A stretch of 64,000 nt of DNA from Paenibacillus phyllosphaerae. Its GTDB lineage: Bacteria; Bacillota; Bacilli; Paenibacillales; Paenibacillaceae. The position numbers and the translations under genes were made by a program. Below, piece after piece: positions 25,804-34,247 of this stretch (position 1 is the stretch's first letter; each line of letters begins with the position of its first letter). The notes under the pieces are model-generated. The model worked only from the letters and a program-made list of their open reading frames with translations, searched no databases and was not told where the DNA came from. The DNA is taken from contig NZ_JACHXK010000001.1 in NCBI RefSeq assembly GCF_014192105.1, positions 434,001-498,000 of the forward strand, written 5' to 3'.

Positions 25804-28800
25804 ATGAGAACAATCATTAAACTGCGCTGGGTCATCATGGCGCTGTGGGTTGCCGCTGCCGTAGGACTCGCGCTGACTGCGCCTAATATGGCCGAATTGG
25901 TCCGCGAGAAAGGGCAGATTAACGTTCCGGACGGCTACTCGTCGTCCTTTGCGTCCGACCTGCAAGCGTCGATGAGCGCCGGCGAGGAGGACAGCGGGGA
26001 AGCGACCGTCCTCGTTTTTCATAATGAGCAAGGATTAACCGAGGCCGACCAGGCCGAGATTAAGCATGCGGTCGAGGAGCTGAAGCAAGCCGGCTCGGCC
26101 TCTGGCATTACGAGCGTGACGTCCCATATCGATAACGCGGAGCTCAAGGACCAGATGGTCTCGGCGGACGGCACGACCGTTCTCGTACTGACCACGGTTG
26201 CCCTGGGCGAACGAACGCCGGAGGAAGCCGGCGAGGCCATCTATGCGGCGGTCGAGGACGTGAAGGTGGAGCATTATTTCACCGGCAACTGGCTGATCTC
26301 CGAAGACGTGAACAAGAGTTCCGAAGAAGGGCTGAAGAAGACCGAGATGATCACCGTCGTCTTCATCGTCGGCATCCTACTGCTCGTCTTCCGCTCCGTC
26401 GTTGCGCCGTTCATCCCGCTCTTGACCGTCGGATTCAGCTATCTGGTGTCCCAGTCCGTTGTCTCCTTCCTCGTCAAGTATTGGGATTTCCCATTGTCGA
26501 GCTTTACGCAGATCTTCATGGTCGCCGTCCTATTCGGGATCGGCACCGACTACTGCATTCTGCTCATCAGCCGCTATAAGGAAGAGCTGATGCATACGAA
26601 GGATCGCACCGAGGCCATCGTGGCCACTTACCGTACAGCCGGCAAAACGGTCATTTACTCCGGGCTCGCCGTCCTGGTCGGCTTTGCTTCGATCGGATTG
26701 TCGACCTTCGTGCTCTATCGCTCTGCGGTAGCAGTCGCAGTCGGCGTCGCGGTGATGCTGATCGCCCTTATTACGATCGTGCCGTTCTTCATGTCGGTAC
26801 TCGGCAAGGCCATCTTCTGGCCGGCCAAAGGATCGCTCGAACACAAGCCAAGCCGCTTGTGGGGCGCGGTCGGCCGCTTCTCCTTGAAGCGCCCGGCATG
26901 GGCCATCGTCATTCTGGCCGTGCTCGTCATTCCTTTCCTTGCGGCCTATAAGGGCTCGATTTCGTTCAACTCGCTCGACGAGATCGGCGACAAATACGAT
27001 TCCGTCAAAGGCTTCAACGTCATCTCGGCCAGTTTCGGACCTGGCGACTCCCTGCCATCCACGGTCGTGATGAAGTCCGAGCAGCCGATGGACAATTCGG
27101 AAGGTCTGGCCGCTATTGAGCAAATCAGCCGCGAGCTGGCGAAGGTCGACGGCGTGAAGTCGGTCCGAAGCGCAACCCGCCCAACCGGCGAGGCGCTGGC
27201 AGATCTGCAGGTGACCGATCAAGTCACCCAGCTGGGCGACGGCCTTGTGCAAAGCGAGGATGGCCTCGATCAGATCGGCAGCGGCCTCGCGGAAGCAAGC
27301 AGCTCCTTGTCGGCCAACGCGCCGAAACTGGAGCAAGCCGTTAGCGGCGTTGGCGAATTGATCGACGGCACGAATGAATTGAAGAACGGCGTCACGCAGC
27401 TCGGCGCAGGCCTGAAGCAATTGCAGCAAGGGCTCGAAAGCGGCGAAAGCGGCGCGGCCGAACTCAGCGCGGGGCTTAAGCAAGCCAAAGCGAGCGCGGA
27501 TCAGCTGCATGCCGCCAGCGAGAAGCTCGTGGCCAGCTACACCCAGCTCGGCACTGGACTTGACCAGCTGTCGGCAGGCTACAGCAGCCTTTCGAAGCAG
27601 CAAACCGCGATCACGCAAGGCTTGACCGGATTGGATCAAAGCCTGAGCAGCCTGGCGACCAAATATCCCGAGCTAGCGGCTGATCCGGACTTCGTCCGGA
27701 CGCAAACTTCCGCCCGCGAGCTTCAATCCGGCTCGGAGCAGATCGGCGGCGGATTGGCGCAGCTGAACAGCCAGCTTGCCGACGCCGCAAGCGGCATGAA
27801 GCAAGCGAATGCCGGCTTCCAGCAAGCGGCTGACGGTCAGGCCGCGCTCACGCAAGGACTGGCGAAGCTCTCGGCTGGGCTTGAACAGCTGAAGAACGGC
27901 ATCGCCCAAGCCGCGAACGGCCAGGGCCAGATCGTCTCGAAGCTGCCGGCCCTGACGGGCGGATTCGATCAGCTCACCGCGGGCCAGCAAGAGCTGAAGA
28001 CCGGCTTTGCCGAGCTTAGCGGCCAACTCGGCCAACTGACCGACGGACTCGATCAGAGCGTCGACGGCCTGAACCAAGTGTCGACCGGCCTTGCTACCGC
28101 TGGCGACTACTTGAACGGATTGGCGAGCGCGCCGGATAAGCAGCTGACCGGGTGGTATATCCCGCAGGAAGCGATCGACGGCGAAGACTTCCAGCAGGCT
28201 TTGGATGCTTATCTTTCTCCGGACCGCAAGACCGTGACCTTCGATGTCGTCTTCGATGGCAATCCGTACGCCGTTGATACTTTGGTGAAGGTCGACGAGC
28301 TGGAGACCGCCGTTGCGCGCGCGCTCAAGAATACGGACTTCCAACAAGCCGAGTACGCTGTCGGCGGCGTATCCAGCATCAACAACGACTTGCGCAACAT
28401 CTCGGCAGAGGACTACTCGCGCACGATGATTCTCATGCTGATCGGCATCGGCCTCATTCTTATCATCATGTTCCGTTCGATCGTCATGCCGCTCTACCTG
28501 TTGCTCTCCTTGCTGCTGACGTTCTACACCTCGATGGCGATTACCGAGGTCATCTTCGTCCGCATTCTCGGATTGTCCGGCATTAGCTGGGCGGTGCCGT
28601 TCTTCGGCTTCGTCATGCTGATGGCGCTCGGCATCGACTACAGCATCTTCTTGATGGACCGGTTCAAAGAGTACCGCCACCTGTCGCCAAGAGAAGCGAT
28701 TCTCCGCTCAATGGAAAATATGGGCACCGTCATCATGTCGGCCGCGCTCATTCTCGGCGGTACCTTCGCGGCCATGCTCCCGTCCGGGGTCATGTCGCTC

Positions 28801-28983
28801 TTGCAGATCGGCACGATCGTGCTATGCGGCTTGTTCCTCTATGCGATGGTGATGCTGCCATTGTTCATTCCGGTCATGGTCCGGATGTTCGGCGAAGCGA
28901 ACTGGTGGCCGTTCATGTCGCGCCAAGCTAACGATGACGTTAGCTTTGGCGGGGCGCCGGTTTCCATCCACTCGAAAGAGTAA
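25804..28983 (+). CDS. MMPL/RND-family transporter with long extracellular coiled-coil domain (YdgH/YdfJ-like)
   Basis: A 1059-residue membrane protein with 12 predicted helices in two sets of six. Each half has the MMPL Asp-Tyr motif (GIGTDYCILLISRYKEE near residue 250; ALGIDYSIFLMDRFKEY near residue 945). Between them, about residues 470-770, lies a long stretch of short repeats rich in LxxG, alanine and glutamine (such as QLGAGLKQLQQGLESG), predicted to form a helical hairpin outside the cell, as in YdgH-type proteins. Likely a drug or lipid exporter driven by the proton gradient. Operon with marR. Confidence 0.92.
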   Translation: MRTIIKLRWVIMALWVAAAVGLALTAPNMAELVREKGQINVPDGYSSSFASDLQASMSAGEEDSGEATVLVFHNEQGLTEADQAEIKHAVEELKQAGSASGITSVTSHIDNAELKDQMVSADGTTVLVLTTVALGERTPEEAGEAIYAAVEDVKVEHYFTGNWLISEDVNKSSEEGLKKTEMITVVFIVGILLLVFRSVVAPFIPLLTVGFSYLVSQSVVSFLVKYWDFPLSSFTQIFMVAVLFGIGTDYCILLISRYKEELMHTKDRTEAIVATYRTAGKTVIYSGLAVLVGFASIGLSTFVLYRSAVAVAVGVAVMLIALITIVPFFMSVLGKAIFWPAKGSLEHKPSRLWGAVGRFSLKRPAWAIVILAVLVIPFLAAYKGSISFNSLDEIGDKYDSVKGFNVISASFGPGDSLPSTVVMKSEQPMDNSEGLAAIEQISRELAKVDGVKSVRSATRPTGEALADLQVTDQVTQLGDGLVQSEDGLDQIGSGLAEASSSLSANAPKLEQAVSGVGELIDGTNELKNGVTQLGAGLKQLQQGLESGESGAAELSAGLKQAKASADQLHAASEKLVASYTQLGTGLDQLSAGYSSLSKQQTAITQGLTGLDQSLSSLATKYPELAADPDFVRTQTSARELQSGSEQIGGGLAQLNSQLADAASGMKQANAGFQQAADGQAALTQGLAKLSAGLEQLKNGIAQAANGQGQIVSKLPALTGGFDQLTAGQQELKTGFAELSGQLGQLTDGLDQSVDGLNQVSTGLATAGDYLNGLASAPDKQLTGWYIPQEAIDGEDFQQALDAYLSPDRKTVTFDVVFDGNPYAVDTLVKVDELETAVARALKNTDFQQAEYAVGGVSSINNDLRNISAEDYSRTMILMLIGIGLILIIMFRSIVMPLYLLLSLLLTFYTSMAITEVIFVRILGLSGISWAVPFFGFVMLMALGIDYSIFLMDRFKEYRHLSPREAILRSMENMGTVIMSAALILGGTFAAMLPSGVMSLLQIGTIVLCGLFLYAMVMLPLFIPVMVRMFGEANWWPFMSRQANDDVSFGGAPVSIHSKE

Positions 28984-28997
28984 GGGCGCTGCCCTTT
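28982..28997 (+). repeat. Isolated copy of the first hairpin of the structured repeat
   Basis: AAGGGC-GCT-GCCCTT immediately after the MMPL stop codon, followed by TGACCC. The same hairpin followed by TTTGGAACCC or GAAGAACCC opens both full structured elements. It may be a 5' remnant of an earlier element. Confidence 0.4.
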
Positions 28998-29020
28998 GAC
29001 CCTTCTATGTAAAACAATAT

Positions 29021-29067
29021 TCCCTGCCTTTGAGAGGTCGCCACCTCCATGGGCAGGGATTTTTTTA
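29021..29067 (+). terminator. Terminator of the marR-MMPL operon
   Basis: CCCTGCC (29022-29028) pairs with GGCAGGG (29052-29058) and an inner GAGGT/ACCTC stem, followed by seven T residues. Confidence 0.88.
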
Positions 29068-29070
29068 GTT

Positions 29071-29392
29071 TAGGGCTTCGCCCTGAAGAACCCTTTGTTT
29101 ACCTCGCCCCTTCCCCCTCCATTGGAGGGGACCCCGAGGGCAACCGCCCTCTGGACACCCGTAAGGGGCGCGACTCGGGACGCGGCCGTCTTCGATGTGT
29201 CCTCACGTGCGTGGCCCGCTTTTGTCCTGCGGAATCGGCATGACGGATACCATGCCGATTCCGCTTGGACAAAGCTCTGGGTTCGAGCTTCGTTCGTTAC
29301 GTTGTGCCTTGGGAGCAGACCTGTTGCTTTGGTGCGTGTAGCGCTCAATAGAGCTGACCCTCGCTTGACGTCCACTTCAGTGGACACGCTTT
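29071..29392 (+). repeat. Structured repeat element, copy 2 (candidate ncRNA or non-autonomous mobile element)
   Basis: Same order of parts as the copy at 19235: hairpin AGGGC/GCCCT (29072-29084), CCCCTCC/GGAGGGG (29114-29130), GAGGGC/GCCCTC (29136-29151), a long arm GCGGAATCGGCATG/CATGCCGATTCCGC (29229-29264) closed by TTTGTCC/GGACAAA (29221-29227 with 29267-29273), and GTCCACT/AGTGGAC (29370-29385). The long arm differs almost completely in sequence from copy 1 yet is fully paired in both. The element begins right after the terminator T-run of the preceding operon and ends near 29392. Small reading frames inside it are not conserved as genes should be. Confidence 0.8.
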
Positions 29393-29431
29393 ACTTAAAG
29401 GATTAGTGGCGCCCTTTGGGCGCTGAACACA

Positions 29432-29472
29432 AATGCGCCACAGGCTGATTACCTGTGGCGCATCGGTTTGTT
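29432..29472. terminator. Hairpin terminator between structured element copy 2 and the hydrolase gene
   Basis: ATGCGCCACAGG (29433-29444) pairs perfectly with CCTGTGGCGCAT (29452-29463), with T-rich sequence on the plus side and TTTGTG on the minus side. Confidence 0.7.
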
Positions 29473-29575
29473 TGTTTCTATGAGTGAACTTCTCCTACCT
29501 TATAACCATTCAATCAAAGAGTCCTCGAACAACAGCGATCGGAAGAACATTCGACTGTGAAGTGAATACAGTTCC

Positions 29576-30340
29576 CTAACGATTATCGGTTTCAATCCGC
29601 CCTAGCCACTCTCTTATTATCGTCGCTACCTGATGCAGCTGCTCTTGTTCCGTAATGGTAGAAGGATAATCTTGCCACCGTTCGGCGAAGGACGCGAAAT
29701 GTTGGTGGTTGCCGCCGCGGATCGTGACATATTCCGTTCGATTGGGCAGCTCCTCATGCTCTTCCTTGGAGCGGCTGAGCGGTACGATGCCGTCTTTGCT
29801 GGCGGCGATTTGCAAGACGGGTAGCTCCTGCACCATCTGGCCGGTGCGCTCGCCTACGAAGGAGGCCATCAGGAAGACGCCCGCGAGCTGCTCGCCATGG
29901 TTGGCCGCGAATCTTGCAGCGGTCGCGCCGCCTAAGGAATGGCCGCCGATGACGAACGTTTCGTCTGGATGCGCCTTCATGATGGCCGATGCGCGATTGA
30001 AGCCGAGCGGCGACAGATGGAGCGGCATTTTGACCAAATACACGGCATGTCCCGCTTCCGCCAGCTCTCTGGCCCACGGCGCATAGCTGGCCGTATCGGC
30101 TAGAAACCCGGGATAGAAAATGACCGACGGCGTTCGCTTGACTGCTTGAGCCGGTTCCAGCTGCCACCACCGCGGCGCATCGGTCACGTGCACGACGCCA
30201 TCGCTTTGCAAAGCCTTACGAGCAACAGAACTTGGCTTGAAAACAACGATTTGATAAGCGGCTACGGCGATTAGGGCGATCGCAGCCAAGACCAACACAA
30301 TCCGTAGCCTTGTTCGATTCGTGGAGGTACGGCCAGTCAT
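29576..30340 (-). CDS. Alpha/beta hydrolase, membrane-anchored
   Basis: A 254-residue protein with an N-terminal membrane helix (residues 11-32) and an alpha/beta hydrolase domain outside the cell. The nucleophile elbow GHSLGG is seen near residue 133, an acid in AASKDGIVPL near residue 184 and the catalytic histidine in GGNHQHF near residue 212. The VIFYPGFLADTASYAPWARELAEAGHAVYLVKMP segment fits the alpha/beta-hydrolase_5 group. Substrate unknown, probably an ester. The ATG follows GGTGGAGAAAC. Confidence 0.88.
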   Translation of the reverse strand: MTGRTSTNRTRLRIVLVLAAIALIAVAAYQIVVFKPSSVARKALQSDGVVHVTDAPRWWQLEPAQAVKRTPSVIFYPGFLADTASYAPWARELAEAGHAVYLVKMPLHLSPLGFNRASAIMKAHPDETFVIGGHSLGGATAARFAANHGEQLAGVFLMASFVGERTGQMVQELPVLQIAASKDGIVPLSRSKEEHEELPNRTEYVTIRGGNHQHFASFAERWQDYPSTITEQEQLHQVATIIREWLGRIETDNR

Positions 30341-30577
30341 TGTTTCTCCACCGCCTTCTCCGTTCTGGTTGATGCACGAATCCCATGCTTCAGTTACGCC
30401 TTAGTCTACCCTTGTACGTACCTTGCCATCCATTTCCGCTATAGCTGCAAATCTATTCCTATAGCCTATTACACCTGCTCGGCTCCCTAGTTACCATCTA
30501 TTGATAGATGATCCTTGCTAGATTGGTTGTTATGCTATGTACAGACAGCAAGACACCAACCAAGGAGGAATTCTCTC

Positions 30578-31357
30578 ATGATCAAGAAGACAGCAGCCAT
30601 TCTTAGCGCTACGATGATTCTGACTGCAGCCGGAACGGTGCATGAATCTTTTGCTGAGTCTGCCTCTGCGGCGACTACAACGACGAGCACGACGACAGCT
30701 ACGACTACCGATACGACCTCGACGGCAACCGGCACGACCAGCGCATCTACTACGACGACTGCGACCACAACTTCGACAGTCACTTATTATAAAGTCGGCT
30801 CGACCGGCGATGCGGTGATGAAGCTCCAGACGGATTTGAAAGCACTTGGCTACTTTACCTATCCGACGATTACGAATTACTTTGGCACGATTACACGCGA
30901 TGCCGTTATCGCCTTCCAGAAGGACTACGGCCTCTATCCGGATGGCGTTGTCGGACCGATGACGAGTGAAGCGATTGCGCATGCCATTGTCAAAAAAGCG
31001 CTGTTAGCCGACTCGCTGAATTACCTCAACACGCCTTACCTGTGGGGCGGTTACACGCCTGCGGGCTTTGACTGCTCGGGCTTTGTCTACTTCATGTTCA
31101 ACAAGTTCGGCGTCGCCCAGAAACGTGTCTCCTCGAGCGTGCTCTATACCCAAGGTACTTCGATTGAGAAATCGATGCTCCGTCCGGGCGACCTTGTGTT
31201 CTTCAAGATCGGCTCCACCGGCGCGATCGACCATGTCGGCTTCTATCTGGGCAACGGCGAGTTCATCTCGGCGCTCAGCTCCAAAGGCATCTACATTCAG
31301 AAGCTCGACAACACGTATTGGGGTCCGCGTTACGCCGGCGCCCGCCGCGTCTACTAA
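30578..31357 (+). CDS. Secreted NlpC/P60 peptidase with peptidoglycan-binding domain
   Basis: A 259-residue secreted cell-wall enzyme. A signal peptide of about 28 residues (cleavage after SFA) is followed by a threonine/serine-rich linker (residues 35-67), a PG_binding_1 domain (residues 70-130, YKVGSTGDAVMKLQTDLKALGY) and an NlpC/P60 domain (residues 140-259). The catalytic cysteine is in GFDCSGFVY (about residue 168) and the histidine in AIDHVGFYLG (about residue 216). It likely cuts gamma-D-Glu-diaminopimelate bonds in peptide stems. Start supported by AAGGAGG. Confidence 0.94.
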   Translation: MIKKTAAILSATMILTAAGTVHESFAESASAATTTTSTTTATTTDTTSTATGTTSASTTTTATTTSTVTYYKVGSTGDAVMKLQTDLKALGYFTYPTITNYFGTITRDAVIAFQKDYGLYPDGVVGPMTSEAIAHAIVKKALLADSLNYLNTPYLWGGYTPAGFDCSGFVYFMFNKFGVAQKRVSSSVLYTQGTSIEKSMLRPGDLVFFKIGSTGAIDHVGFYLGNGEFISALSSKGIYIQKLDNTYWGPRYAGARRVY

Positions 31358-31376
31358 AACCCTTTCTTCTTGCAGC

Positions 31377-31431
31377 AGCCCGCGCGAAGGGAACAAGCCG
31401 TTATGGTTTGTCCGCCTCGCGCGGGCTTTTG
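31377..31431 (+). terminator. Terminator of the NlpC/P60 gene
   Basis: AGCCCGCGCGA (31377-31387) pairs with TCGCGCGGGCT (31417-31427), followed by TTT. Confidence 0.88.
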
Positions 31432-31439
31432 GCTCTATC

Positions 31440-31469
31440 GACATATCAGCCGCTCTTCTCCCATAAGTA
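31440..31469 (+). promoter_or_regulatory. Possible sigma-E-type promoter of spoVR
   Basis: GACATATC (31440-31447), 14 bases, CATAAGTA (31462-31469). This is roughly like the sigma-E pattern (ATATT, 14 bases, CATACAAT) and would suit a mother-cell gene; the match is loose. Confidence 0.3.
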
Positions 31470-31520
31470 TAGATATGAACGATTAAGGGGCTAATCGCCT
31501 GCCAAAGGGGGAAGTGCGCC

Positions 31521-32972
31521 GTGCACCAGGATGAGATCAAGGCGCTTGAACGAGCGATTGATGAGATAACGGAAATCGCCAAAGGCTTCAATCTGGATTT
31601 TTACCCGATGCGGTATGAAATATGCCCATCTGACATTATTTACACTTTCGGCGCATATGGCATGCCGACCCGCTTCTCGCATTGGAGCTTCGGAAAAACC
31701 TTCAATAAAATGAAGATGCAGTATGACCTTGGCCTTAGCAAAATTTACGAGTTGGTCATCAACTCCAATCCGTGCTATGCCTTCCTGCTCGACGGCAACT
31801 CGCTCATTCAGAACAAACTGATCGTCGCGCACGTCCTCGCCCACTGCGACTTCTTCAAGAATAACGCCCGCTTCAGCGCGACCAACCGCAATATGGTCGA
31901 GAGCATGTCCGCGACGGCCGAACGCGTCAGCCGGTACGAGATGCAGTACGGGACCGAGCGCGTCGAGAGTTTCATCGATGCCGTCCTCGCCATTCAGGAA
32001 CATGTCGATCCGACGTTGATCAAGCCGTATCAACTGGATAAAACCCGCTATATTGAGCTGCTCACCAAGGAGCAGGGCCATTCCGACAGTCCGCCGGCCA
32101 CGTATGGCTATGAGGATATTTGGGATTTGGATACAGCGGCGAAAGAAGCTGCGGAGCAGGAGCAAAAAGCCTCTGCCGGGGAACCGAAGCGTTTTCCGCC
32201 AAAGCCGGAGAAGGATCTCGTCTGGTTCATCGAGGAATACTCGGGCATTCTGGAGGACTGGCAGCGTGACATTATGTCGATGCTGCGTGACGAGATGCTC
32301 TACTTCTGGCCGCAGATCGAGACGAAGATCATGAATGAAGGCTGGGCTTCGTACTGGCATCAGCGCATCCTTCGCGAGCTCGACCTGACGAGCGACGAGA
32401 CGATCGAATTCGCGCAGCTCAACTCCTCCGTCGTGCAGCCGTCTCGCCACAGTTTGAATCCGTACTATCTGGGGTTGAAAATATTCGAAGACATCGAGCG
32501 CCGCTGGGATAAACCGACTCGCGAAGAGCAGGAAAGGCTCGGCCGTAAGCCGGGCGGCGGCCGCGACAAAATTTTCGAAGTGCGCGAGCTCGATTCCGAT
32601 ATCTCCTTCCTCCGCAACTACTTGACGAAGGACTTGGTGAAGGATCTCGACCTGTACGTCTTCGAGAAGAAGGGCCAAGAGTGGAAAATTACCGACAAAG
32701 GCTGGGAGAACATCCGCGAGCAACTCGTCTACTCCCGCGTCAACGGCGGTTTCCCGAGCCTCGTCGTCACCGACGGCGATCATAACCGGGTCGGCGAGAT
32801 GTACCTCACGCACCAATATGAGGGCGTGGAGCTCGATCTGCGTTACGTCGAGCGCACGCTCCCTTACGTCGTCCAACTGTGGGGCAAGAGCGTCCACCTC
32901 GAAACCGTCGTCGAAGACAAGAAGATCGTCTTCAGCTGCGATGGCAAAAAAACGAGCCGCAAGTTCATCTAA
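31521..32972 (+). CDS. spoVR: SpoVR family protein
   Basis: A 483-residue protein of the SpoVR family, slightly longer than the 468 residues of Bacillus subtilis. The family core is clear: [47 protein letters not shown] near residue 105, and a C-terminal region with a [23 protein letters not shown] segment. SpoVR is needed for proper spore cortex in Bacillus; its biochemical role is unknown. It starts with GTG after AAAGGGGGAAG. Its 3' end and terminator are repeated 3.7 kb downstream, flanking an accessory island. Confidence 0.95.
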   Translation: MHQDEIKALERAIDEITEIAKGFNLDFYPMRYEICPSDIIYTFGAYGMPTRFSHWSFGKTFNKMKMQYDLGLSKIYELVINSNPCYAFLLDGNSLIQNKLIVAHVLAHCDFFKNNARFSATNRNMVESMSATAERVSRYEMQYGTERVESFIDAVLAIQEHVDPTLIKPYQLDKTRYIELLTKEQGHSDSPPATYGYEDIWDLDTAAKEAAEQEQKASAGEPKRFPPKPEKDLVWFIEEYSGILEDWQRDIMSMLRDEMLYFWPQIETKIMNEGWASYWHQRILRELDLTSDETIEFAQLNSSVVQPSRHSLNPYYLGLKIFEDIERRWDKPTREEQERLGRKPGGGRDKIFEVRELDSDISFLRNYLTKDLVKDLDLYVFEKKGQEWKITDKGWENIREQLVYSRVNGGFPSLVVTDGDHNRVGEMYLTHQYEGVELDLRYVERTLPYVVQLWGKSVHLETVVEDKKIVFSCDGKKTSRKFI

Positions 32973-33043
32973 GCCGGCACTAGCACAAACCAATACTTAC
33001 ACAAAAAAATCGCCTGCTCCTTCGATTGAAGGGGGAGGCGATT
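32961..33043 (+). repeat. Left direct repeat (spoVR 3' end) flanking the accessory island
   Basis: The last spoVR codons, its stop and its terminator. The same 80 or so bases recur at 36733-36813 with about 88 percent identity, in the same orientation, on the far side of a 3.7-kb AT-richer segment. Confidence 0.85.
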
Positions 33044-33047
33044 TTTA
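33004..33047. terminator. spoVR terminator
   Basis: AAAAATCGCC(T) pairs with (A)GGCGATTTTT around a CTCCTTC/GAAGGGGG inner stem. It can also stop the convergent Uma2 transcript. Confidence 0.85.
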
Positions 33048-33080
33048 CGTTCTATATTTTATCCGTCATTGTTCTATGAA

Positions 33081-33614
33081 TTACGATTCCAAGCTGAACA
33101 GTTTACTCGTGGGTACCTGGAAATCTTGGAACACAATCGATTGTACGTTGTCCTGTTCCGTATACAACACATGAACCGTCCGGTTTCCAGGGTCGACAAT
33201 CCAATACTCCCACACGCCATATTTCTGATACAGATTGAATTTCTCATTGAAATCCTTTAGTGCGGTAGATGGTAACAGTACTTCGATAATCATCGTTGGA
33301 GCACCGTGACACCCGTTTTTGGATATCTGTTTCTTGGAACAGACGACAGACAGATCCGGCTGTATGACATGATCAAGCGTATCATACTGATCCCTCTCGC
33401 TGAAGAATACGTCGAATGGTGCAACGAATACAAAACAGCCTTGATTTTGAAAGTAGGTTCGCAAGGCGAAATGCAGTTCTCCAACGACAAACTGGTGCAG
33501 CGCGTTTGGAGCCGGCGACATGCTATAAGCCTTGCTGTTAATTAATTCCCACGTTCCGTCCCAGGCTAACCAATCTTGATAGGTGTGTATGGCTTTCTCA
33601 TCCGGATTCGACAC
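33081..33614 (-). CDS. Uma2 family (DUF820) putative PD-(D/E)XK nuclease
   Basis: A 177-residue protein of the Uma2 family of predicted restriction-like nucleases. The catalytic pattern is visible: HVIQPDLSVV with the aspartate, PTMIIEVLLPST with the glutamate, then DFNEKFNLYQKYGVWEYWIVDP with lysines. Its cellular role is unknown. Start is GTG at 33614 with GAAGGAG ten bases upstream. It lies 37 bases downstream of a 53-residue antitoxin-like gene, so the two are probably cotranscribed. The region is AT-richer than the core genes around it. Confidence 0.85.
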   Translation of the reverse strand: MSNPDEKAIHTYQDWLAWDGTWELINSKAYSMSPAPNALHQFVVGELHFALRTYFQNQGCFVFVAPFDVFFSERDQYDTLDHVIQPDLSVVCSKKQISKNGCHGAPTMIIEVLLPSTALKDFNEKFNLYQKYGVWEYWIVDPGNRTVHVLYTEQDNVQSIVFQDFQVPTSKLFSLES

Positions 33615-33651
33615 TTGGATCTAGCTCCTTCAGATTATCCGTTGATTCCTT

Positions 33652-33813
33652 CTACAGCTTGCCTTCTCTTATTTGCTCAATCACTTCATCTGTCGTATAG
33701 ACCTTACCTTGTTTGATATCTTCATCGGATTGTTCGATCGATTGCATGATGTCTGAATCTGAATCAAGTACATAAACAGCTCGTTCCAATAGGGTCAGAT
33801 CATCCTCATTCAC
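33652..33813 (-). CDS. Small antitoxin-like protein upstream of Uma2
   Basis: A 53-residue acidic protein starting with GTG, with CTAAGGAG nine bases upstream. It begins with a leucine-rich acidic helix (DLTLLERAVYVL) and ends IKQGKVYTTDEVIEQIREGK, which resembles the C-terminal arm of Phd/RelB-type antitoxins that precedes and wraps a toxin. It could equally be a small regulator. The gene sits just before the Uma2 nuclease gene in the same direction. The assignment rests on this short motif and context only. Confidence 0.6.
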   Translation of the reverse strand: MNEDDLTLLERAVYVLDSDSDIMQSIEQSDEDIKQGKVYTTDEVIEQIREGKL

Positions 33814-33879
33814 GATCGTAATCTCCTTAGACGTTCGTAATCATTTATGACTGCTAATGCCCCCGAATTATGCCTCAAG

Positions 33880-33928
33880 AATTAGGAAAGCACATGCCAT
33901 CCCCTAATTCGTCGAAAGCGTTGGAATA
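33880..33928 (-). terminator. Weak hairpin after the TIR-remnant transcription unit
   Basis: GAATTAGG and CCTAATTC form an inverted repeat around a 17-base loop. No good T-run follows, so termination is uncertain. Confidence 0.35.
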
Positions 33929-34004
33929 TGCCGGCAAGTAATTTTGCCATTTGAATTGAACCTTTGGCGCATTCGGTATGGTTTTACCAAAGCAATTAGC
34001 AATG

Positions 34005-34238
34005 CTATGCACCGCCTAATTGATATCCATAAAAATCTGCTCCGTAATTGGAAAGGGTGCAATCTATACTTATTATGTCCTTTATACTTAATCGTCTCAT
34101 TGAAACTCGATTATTTGGTTTATCATCTATAATAAAATTACCTTTCGTTAGCCCTTTTGGATCCAGTGATAAAAAAATAAAGCCTGTATTTTCCTTGTTC
34201 ACTTTCGCCAGAAATCCTTCGTTAATAATGTTGTCCAT
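34005..34238 (-). CDS. Hypothetical 77-residue protein behind the TIR remnant
   Basis: A short reading frame starting ten bases after the stop of the TIR-gene remnant, in the same direction. It has a strand-rich look (GFIFLSLDPKGLTKGNFIIDD) and contains RLSIKDIISIDCTLSNYG. I do not recognise it. The ribosome site is weak (CACCGG), so translation may depend on coupling. Low GC like the rest of the island. It may be a real partner of the TIR gene or a decayed fragment. Confidence 0.4.
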   Translation of the reverse strand: MDNIINEGFLAKVNKENTGFIFLSLDPKGLTKGNFIIDDKPNNRVSMRRLSIKDIISIDCTLSNYGADFYGYQLGGA

Positions 34239-34247
34239 TCCGGTGCA

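Noticed and set aside
29049-29406. Small reading frames inside the structured repeats, also at 19262-19501
   Set aside because: Their sequence follows the hairpins, the frames differ between the two copies and no ribosome site is present.
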